From Plotosus lineatus (taxonomy: Eukaryota > Chordata > Actinopteri > Siluriformes > Plotosidae), in assembly GCA_024760905.1 (NCBI GenBank), contig CM045751.1:7137001-7201000 (forward strand): a stretch of 64,000 nt of DNA, written 5' to 3'. How positions within the stretch are numbered: the stretch's first letter is position 1; each line of letters starts with the position of its first letter. The notes under the pieces were generated by a model. That model worked only from the letters and a program-made list of their open reading frames with translations, was not told the DNA's origin and ran no database searches. Of the stretch, positions 57,217 through 64,000 are shown in pieces. The position numbers and the translations under genes are program-made.

Positions 57217-57556
57217 ACAGGCAGTGGTGACCTGGTGGTAAAGTTGCTGGATCACTGATCCCAACGTTGGGGGTTCGAGTCCCACTCTCAACAGGTTGTC
57301 ACTGTCCCCACCAGTAAAGCTAACTGGGTTATCAAAGGCCGGCCATGTCTCTCAATGTCTATGGTGAGAGAGGTTCATGTAAAAGAACCATTGACTTTCG
57401 TCGAGAGTAGCTGCATAGCCGTCAGCGTGTTTCTGTCCTGTGATGGCTTGGCGAGCTCTCCAGGGTGCATGCTTCCATCGCCCCGAGTTGGCTAAGATGG
57501 GCGCCAGGCTCCCTGCAACCCTAATTAGGATTAAGTTATTCGGAAAATGAATGAAT
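57217..57556 (+). mobile_element. SINE-A2 with 10-bp duplication
   Basis: Complete copy flanked by AATAATTTTA (57207-57216 and 57557-57566). Near-perfect B-box GGTTCGAGTCCC. Confidence 0.88.
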
Positions 57557-57765
57557 AATAATTTTAGGTACAGTGTGTTGAAGTGCAAATTTAACTGATC
57601 TTGAATGTGACGGTGACAGAATGTGTAATGATTGAGAGTAGAGAAAGTAATATAAAAAAAAAAACTTGAATGAATTGACATTAGTCCACCGCATGTCCAC
57701 CACACCACCAAATTTTTCTTGATATAACATTTATATTGTATAATTTTCTTGACATATTCTTAATT

Positions 57766-58107
57766 AATTCATTAATTTTCAATAACCACTTACTCCTAAT
57801 TAGGGTCACGGGGAGGCTGGCGCACATCCCGGCCAACTCCGGGTGAGGCCAGAGTACACCTTGGAGAGCTTTTCAGGTCATCGCAGGGTGGAAATATGTT
57901 GACGGCTTTGCAGCTACTCTTGTCGAAAGTCAGCAATGGTTCTTTTACATGAACCTCACACCATAGACAGTGAGAGACATGGCCGGCCTTTGATAACCCA
58001 ATTAGGTGCACTGGGGGAACAGTGACAACCTGTTGAGAGTGGGGCTTGAACCCCCCAACCTTGGGATCAGCGGTCCAGCACCTTTACCTCCAGGCCACTA
58101 CTGCCCG
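57766..58107 (-). mobile_element. SINE-A2 with 12-bp duplication
   Basis: Complete copy flanked by ATATTCTTAATT (57754-57765 and 58108-58119), no mismatch. Confidence 0.9.
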
Positions 58108-58127
58108 ATATTCTTAATTTGTTTCTA

Positions 58128-58255
58128 AATTCATTCATTGATTTTCTAAGCCACTTCATCCTAATTAGGGCTGTTGGAAGGCTGATGCCAAGCTTGTTTG
58201 ACTCTGGGCAAGAGCAGGGTACACCCTGAACAGCTCACCAGACCATTGCAGGGCC

Positions 58256-58298
<43 letters not shown>

Positions 58299-58498
58299 AC
58301 ACACGGGTGATTTGAAACAGACAGTTAGCCTACTGTGCATGTGTTTGGACTGTTGGGGGAAAGCAGAGTACCCGGAGCAAACCAACGCAAGCAGAGGGAG
58401 AACATGTAGCACTCCACACAGAAATGCCCGATCCAAGGAATTGAACCCAGTCCTTCTTGCTCTGAGGCGGACGTGCTACCCACTGTGCCACCGCGCAA
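58128..58498 (-). mobile_element. V-SINE with internal (CA)n
   Basis: Full-length minus copy. A (CA)n tract (58257-58304) sits at the family's GTGTGTG position, between CCATTGCAGGGCC and GATTTGAAACAG. Confidence 0.87.
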
Positions 58499-58499
58499 C

Positions 58500-59140
58500 T
58501 GTGTGTATAAATATGACAGATAATTAATACAGACACAGAGTCACAGTGTCTGAAGCGTCATGTTCTCAGGGCACTCATTACACGTTCCATCATCGAATGC
58601 GCATGACCACAGTACTGTACACCTGTTCACAATCACACCTCGTTACCTAGACTCAGTGCATTGCTCTTATTGATAATCTCCACCAAACTTTCTGATTGTG
58701 TTTATAGTTTATGATCCAGTTGGTTCCCTTATAGCTGTTTCCCTGTCTTGCCTTAAATATTATACTTGACGTGTGCGATCTCAGCCTGTTTCAGGAACCT
58801 TGCTTTTAGATGATCTCTGATGTGTTATTTGTCTGATCATTTAACCTTGACCTGTCCCAGATCTATGAACCTAAACTAAGTTTTGGATTTGTCTGCCTGG
58901 TGTACATCATTCAAGCCTTTTAATCTGCAGTTTGCATCCCCCACGTTTCTCTGCTTCACTCCATCATGACCCAGATGAAATTATTTCTAAGTACTAAACG
59001 AGCCACAGAAGCTACAGCTAATAGCAAGTAGTTAATTTGAAGCTCGACATAGCAGATACTATTCATTGTCAGTTAGAGTCCTTCTGTTCGACTAAAGACA
59101 CCCGGATTCCCTGAGCTGAGAAAATACCCCTGAAACCTCT
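58500..59140. other. Unassigned non-coding stretch
   Basis: No recognised element. Confidence 0.5.
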
Positions 59141-59278
59141 CCAAAAACCTCCATCAAAACTACTTACACTGTTGCATCTGAGTGTGTGCACAACCATCTG
59201 TATGTGTGTATACCCTATTTATATATTTATTTATATCTTATGCATTATTTTTTAATATTTCATTGTTAATATAAGCAT

Positions 59279-59637
59279 AGGGGGCAATGGTGGTCGAGTG
59301 GATAGGGCGCAGGATCGCTGATCCTAAGGTTGGGGGTTCGAGGCTCCACAGGGTTGTCACTGTCCCCCCCCAGTGCATCTAACTGGGTTATCAAAGGTGG
59401 GCCATGTCTCTCACTGTCTATGGTGAGAGGCGTGTAAAAGAACCATTGCTGACTTTCGTAAAGAGTAGCTGCAAAGCCGTCAGTGTGTTTCTGTCCCTTG
59501 CTCAAGGGTTGTAACAGGAAGGGCATCCGACGTAAAAAAAAAAAAACTGATGACAAATTAAACGTGCGAATCAGATGATTCGCTGTGGCGACTCCCGAGA
59601 AAGGGAAAAAGCTGAAAGGAAAAGAAGAAGAAGAAGA
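59279..59637 (+). mobile_element. SINE-A1, full length 359 bp
   Basis: Flanked by ATTGTTAATATAAGCAT (59262-59278) and ATTGTTATTATAAGCAT (59638-59654), a 16-of-17 duplication. Complete head, body and RTE-type tail ending in (GAA)n. Confidence 0.95.
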
Positions 59638-59712
59638 ATTGTTATTATAAGCATTTATACCGTTGAATATGTATTTATTGATATTATATACACATATACT
59701 GTACATCTACAT

Positions 59713-60071
59713 AGGGGGCAGTGGTGGTCTAGTGGTATAGGGCGCTGGATCGCTGATCCAAAGGTTGGGGGTTCGAGGCCCACTCTCCACAAGGTTGTCA
59801 CTGTCCCCCCCAGTGCAGCTAACTGGGTTATCAAAGGCAGGCCATGTCTGTCACTGTCTATGGTGAGAGGCATGTAAAAGAACCATTGCTGACTTTCGTA
59901 AAGAGTAGCTGCAAAGTTGTCAGCGTGTTTCTGTCCCTTGCTAAAAAGGGTTGTGACAGGAAGGGCATCCGACGTAAAAACCTCTGCCAAATCAAACGTG
60001 CGAATCAGATGATTCGCTGTGGCGACTCCCGAGAAAAGGGAAAAAGCCGAAAGGAAGACAGACAGACAGAC
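59713..60071 (+). mobile_element. SINE-A1, full length 359 bp
   Basis: Perfect 17-bp duplication ATACTGTACATCTACAT (59696-59712 and 60072-60088). B-box GGTTCGAGGCCC. The tail ends in (GACA)n rather than (GAA)n. Confidence 0.95.
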
Positions 60072-60204
60072 ATACTGTACATCTACATGTACATGTACGT
60101 CAGTCGGGAGGGGGGGGGGGGTTGATCCTACTTCGCGGAAATTCGGCGGTCGCTGGGGGTGTCTCGGTCCCCATTATCTGCAGAAAGTGAGGGATCACTG
60201 TACT

Positions 60205-61460
60205 GAAAATGGTGCATGTATGAGTTGATTTTTACAGGTTCTTTCTCGTCTGGACTATTTGCATGTTTTCAGCTAAGAACACAGAGTGTTCAGTCCTAAT
60301 ATAATCAGCTCGAATCGAAGTGTTTGTGAGTAAGCATACTTTATTGGTATTTGTACTGTGCCCAAGCTTCATCATGCTGCTGTGCTGTGGATTCTGTCCA
60401 GCAGAATCATTTGCACCATAATCAAGCGACATCAGTGCGATAACAGTGCTCTCATTTACAAGGTCCTGAGATGCATCGGAAAATTTAATCAGGCCACTTA
60501 TTTTCGGTAATGGAGATGAAATTGGATTATGCTTTTGGTCTGATCCCGGGTGCCACGAGAAGTCTGACGCACTTCTCCTCGAGCTTTTAGCTCCTCGTTA
60601 AGATGCAGGAGCTGATGAGGTTAATTGGATGTTTTAGCTGTGGTGTAATGACTCGGAAGAATGAGTTTTCTGCTTCAGGCATGCGCTGTAGGGCTACAAG
60701 CAGGTGCTGTATGTCCTAGCCTTATGATGAAACAATTATACTCATGAGCTGGACTCGTCCTGGTCACTGATCTTGGAGGGAGGGCAGCTCAATCTGCAGA
60801 GGTTAATTACCTGACCTCAGATGACAGGAAGCTACTGTACGACTGAGACCCCCTCTGCTCACATATCCAAGAAACCTGCTGTTCACCGCTGTTATGAGTT
60901 GTCGTGAACACATATCTAGAGCCAGGCAGTTAGAGTGTTTGTTCAAGTATTTTTCACATTTCAAGATTCTCATAAAGAATACCAGTGGCGTGGTGACACT
61001 CACAGCAATCAAACACGAAAACCTTATTGTCATTTGTTCACATACTACTCTCTGTTCATACTCACATCGATGGGAAAATAACAAATTTTTTCACATTTTT
61101 TTGTCCATCTATAAATGTCATGTTCTATGACCATGGTTCCATGATGTCCTGTGTATCTGGTATCACTGCTTGCCCATCATATGAAACCCAGTAAGGCTGC
61201 TGCATCACTGAATTGATGCTGATTGGCTGCTCTGTCTTGTTTGATTTACAAGACTGCGGGCAGCAGTGAAAAAACAGATTTATTATTAAAAATTGAATTG
61301 AAACCCGAAAAAGAGAGGCTCATATACCGCCACTGAGACTTGCACAGAATAAAACATACAGTCTCACTCAGGACAGCAGACTAACTTTTGCCAAGCAAAA
61401 CAACACCATTTTGGAACATGAACAGATATTTAACCGCACAAAACAGGTGTTTGTATATAT
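60205..61460. other. Repeat-free stretch
   Basis: 1.25 kb with no recognised repeat or exon. 60480-60700 is complex, with AGGTTAATTGGA and homeodomain-like words; conservation untested. Confidence 0.4.
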
Positions 61461-61464
61461 GAAT

Positions 61465-61612
61465 GTGGAAATCAGTGAGTGAAAGGCTGAGTTTGAATCT
61501 CATCGATATCCTTTCAGTATGAAGTATGCATGTTCCACCCATGTGTGCATGGATTTCCTCTGGGTACTCCTGTTTCCTCCCACACTCCAAAAACATACGC
61601 ATTAGGTCAACT
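61465..61612 (+). mobile_element. V-SINE fragment
   Basis: Core CTCTGGGTACTCCTGTTTCC and ACATACGCATTAGG. Confidence 0.75.
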
Positions 61613-61636
61613 AGCTAATATTAGCCTTAGCTATTA

Positions 61637-61960
61637 GACGGCACGGTGGCGTAGTGGTTAGCACGTCCGCCTCACAGCAAGAAGGCCCGGGTTCGATTCC
61701 CGGCCTGGGCGTTTCTGTGTGGAGTTTGCATGTTCTCCCCGTGCTTGTGTGGGTTTCCTCCGGGTGCTCTGGTTTCCTCCCACAATCCAAAGACATGCAC
61801 TGTAGGTTAATTGGCCGTTCTAAATTAGGGACTACAGATGGAACCTAGCTATTAAGCTATAATCTGGTACAGTACATCTCTGTCTCTATGAGCTTATTGT
61901 CCCTTAAATAAATAAATAAATTAAATAAAATTAAAAATTAAAAAAAAACAAGAGACTTGC
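61637..61960 (+). mobile_element. V-SINE-type element with a different 3' tail
   Basis: The least diverged head and core of the window: GGCGTAGTGGTTAGCACGTC, B-box GGTTCGATTCCC and GTTTCCTCCGGGTGCTCTGG. Instead of the GGATTAAGCGG tail it continues GGGACTACAGATGGAACC and ends in (TAAA)n. It is a distinct SINE subfamily, probably using another LINE partner. Confidence 0.7.
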
Positions 61961-61964
61961 CGGG

Positions 61965-63285
61965 TCTTTGGGATATACCTGACCTCTCACTCCAAATCAG
62001 CTGGGTTTTATCAGATAATGGATGGTTGTGCCGCCTTATGGTTCAAGAATGCAAGTGATTGAAAGGTTCTCATGACTGTTAGAGAGCCGGAGTTGGACCC
62101 ATGAGTATTGATAGATAAAGGATGTTTTATTCGTCTGAGTGTAATATTCTTCCAGGAAAGGAATCAATTCCACTCTATAACGGGGGACCATTCCCAAAAC
62201 AGAGACAATATTCATCACATTAATTATTCCACATGTAATCATTCTATAACAAATAATCATACACATGTTACATTCCTCTTACATATCAACTACAGGTTTC
62301 TTTTGTAGAATAACACTGCAGCCTACAAAAATGTAGCTCCAGAAATCAAGCAAATAAATTAACAAATGCAAAACTAATTGGCTTCTTTGTGAGGCTGAGA
62401 GCCTTTTCATTTGAGCACAAAGCGTAATTTGGGATGAATACAGCAGTATTAAGGAAGTGACCCGTGCTGTGAAACACTGTGTTGCTATGGCAGCTTACAT
62501 GGCGGCCCTCAAGCTCTCAGCTGTAATAGTGTACGGCGTGCTTTTAATGGAGTTACTTCAGGTAGGAGGTCCATCCTCCACCTCTGCTTTGTGTAAAAGT
62601 GTTTGGTGAATGTGGGGATCGTCTGCTGCACATTATTAAGCCTCTGTTTAAATATACAAACAATGCAGCCGTGTGTGGGCGAAGGGTTAGCATGTCTGTT
62701 GTTCTGAGCTTCAAAAGATGACCTTTGACCCACTCAGGTAGGTTTGAGTAAGTGCAGGATCTCATTCAACTTTCTGTTAAAAATGGAATAAGGGTAAATG
62801 TGTAAAGATACTTCCAGGATGTTTTGTAAAACAACTGAAAAGTCCTGCACTGATTATTTTTAAGTGTTTAAATTTTAGCTTCACTGGTACTAACATGCCA
62901 AATTAAGAAGTACGAATATTTAATGAAACCGAATTTCCTCCTATTGATAGGGCAGAGGCTACTGTAAATGCGAAAAGTCTTGAAACGTTAGCCAATTTCA
63001 TCATGGTCACTAAAATACGAACCATGACAGAGCAGGAAAATAATCTATTCCAGGGTGATGTAGCCGGTGTATATATAGTACATGGGAATGGCATAATATG
63101 ATTGGTCCACTATCTCGAGATTAAAACACATTTCAAATGTATACACCTTCCTTAAAGTACAGTAAAATGACTGGCTCACAGTTCAAAGGTCACTTGAAGC
63201 AGATGACATCAGAATTGTCATGCTTTAAAATGTACAAAAAAAAAAAAAGAAAGAAAGAAAAAACACAGTGTAAAAATGAAATTAA
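61965..63285. other. Repeat-poor stretch
   Basis: Contains an A-rich tract near 63237-63262. 62380-62770 is complex and repeat-free; no exon recognised. Confidence 0.45.
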
Positions 63286-63289
63286 ATGA

Positions 63290-63345
63290 AAGGCCTCCCC
63301 TTGACCCTAATTAGGATTAAGTGTTTCAAAAAATGAATGAATAAA
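63290..63345 (+). mobile_element. SINE-A2 tail fragment
   Basis: GACCCTAATTAGGATTAAGT and GAATGAATA. Confidence 0.7.
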
Positions 63346-63373
63346 AAATGTTTTTGTCTCTGCAAGGTGTCGA

Positions 63374-63688
63374 CAGTGATCCCTCGCTACTCCGTGTTTC
63401 AGTTTCTGCAGCTTCAGTGCATCGCGGATTTTTCAAAAACATTCATAGTAAAATTTAAAAATAAGGAAATTAAAGAAAAATAGGGGAAAAGTTAAGGAAA
63501 ATGCTGCAAAACAAGGCCAATTATTTAAAAAAAAAAAAAAACAAACAAACAAAACTTCTTGCATTTTTATGTGAGGTGCACATCTGAGTGTTTGCGCGAG
63601 AGTGTCTGTATGTGTGTGTATTTATATTTTATTTACATCTTATGCATTATTTTTGAATGTTTAATTGTTATTATAAGCATTTATAGCT
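63374..63688 (+). mobile_element. MITE-P copy H, right end missing
   Basis: Starts CAGTGATCCCTCGCTACTCC. It runs to AAGCATTTATAG, where a SINE-A2 piece begins; the rest of the MITE is not seen before the window ends. Confidence 0.8.
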
Positions 63689-63689
63689 C

Positions 63690-63902
63690 ACCAGGCCATT
63701 GCAGGGAGGAAACATGCAGATGGCTATGCAGCGACTTTTGACAAAAGTCAGCAATGGTTCTTTTACATGAACCTCTCACCACAGACAGTGAGAGACATGG
63801 CCAGCCTTTAATAACCCAGTTCTCTGCACTGGGGGGGACAGCAGTAACAACCCGTTGATAGTGGGGCTTGAATCTCATACCTTGGGATCAGTAATCCAGA
63901 GG
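63690..63902 (-). mobile_element. SINE-A2 without its tail
   Basis: Starts at CTCACCAGGCCATTGCAGG, so the last roughly 90 bp of tail are absent; body and part of the head follow. Confidence 0.8.
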
Positions 63903-64000
63903 GTGCACACCCTGGCCAGCTTGCCAGGCCAACATTTATACAACCATTCAATTTCACACCTTGTGTGAAAAAAAACAAACAAACAAACATTTTTTTGGAT
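63903..64000 (-). mobile_element. V-SINE fragment at the window edge
   Basis: TGCACACCCTGGCCAGCTTG then CAGGCCAACATTT and ACAACCATTC fit a minus-strand V-SINE tail; cut by the window end. Confidence 0.55.

Larger units (their letters stand above)
59141..60200 (+). mobile_element. MITE-P copy G, split by two SINE-A1
   Basis: 5' truncated; MITE sequence lies at 59141-59278, 59638-59712 and 60072-60200. It ends GGGATCACTG followed by TA. Confidence 0.87.

Noticed and set aside
59713..59785. tRNA genes at SINE heads (A-box and B-box present)
   Set aside because: Cloverleaf pairing is poor and each head continues into a SINE body; they are tRNA-derived promoters, not tRNA genes.

Overview
This window looks like non-coding DNA from a ray-finned fish. 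It is dense in short tRNA-derived retroposons with the conserved V-SINE core, RTE- and L2-type LINE remnants, hAT and pogo/Tigger-like MITEs, one solo LTR and about 40 microsatellites, mostly (GT)n/(CA)n. There are no operons or prokaryotic signals. Species cannot be named from the sequence. SINE-A, SINE-B, SINE-C, LINE-X and MITE-P are working names used only here.

The one convincing host gene is on the minus strand at 5246-5883: the last two coding exons of a PPC/DUF296-domain protein, with intact reading frame, GT/AG splice sites and an AATAAA signal about 100 nt past the stop. Its last intron ends in a (TG)n microsatellite that abuts the 3' splice site. A second candidate exon, cysteine-rich and unrecognised, lies at 31470-31618 on the plus strand. 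Everything else that is open in six frames is a microsatellite or transposon artefact.

Layout. 1-9 kb: a hAT MITE inside a larger repeat, pogo-like MITEs, a SINE broken by a solo LTR and by a second retroposon, then the PPC gene. 9-16.5 kb: several tRNA-SINE families nested in each other, a perfect 116-bp inverted repeat at 11.05-11.30 kb, and a locally duplicated block. 16.5-25 kb: V-SINEs carrying other insertions, a 5'-truncated RTE insertion, a compound hAT locus and an L2 remnant. 25-32 kb: microsatellites plus four clusters of a 16-bp minisatellite. 32-51 kb: V-SINEs, many of which have grown internal GT tracts, a 504-bp hAT MITE, and a repeat-poor island at 42.65-43.68 kb that may be conserved regulatory DNA. 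51.4-55.2 kb: a broken RTE LINE followed by two MITEs end to end and RTE-tailed SINEs. 55-64 kb: repeat-poor stretches, a LINE in a V-SINE, three SINEs end to end, and a MITE split by two identical-length SINE insertions.

The main biological story is retroposon modularity. One tRNA-derived SINE head and body (SINE-A) occurs with two different 3' tails. One tail matches the 3' end of the RTE LINE in this same window; the other matches the tail of the local V-SINEs. Many insertions carry clear target-site duplications, so the order of events can be read from the nesting.
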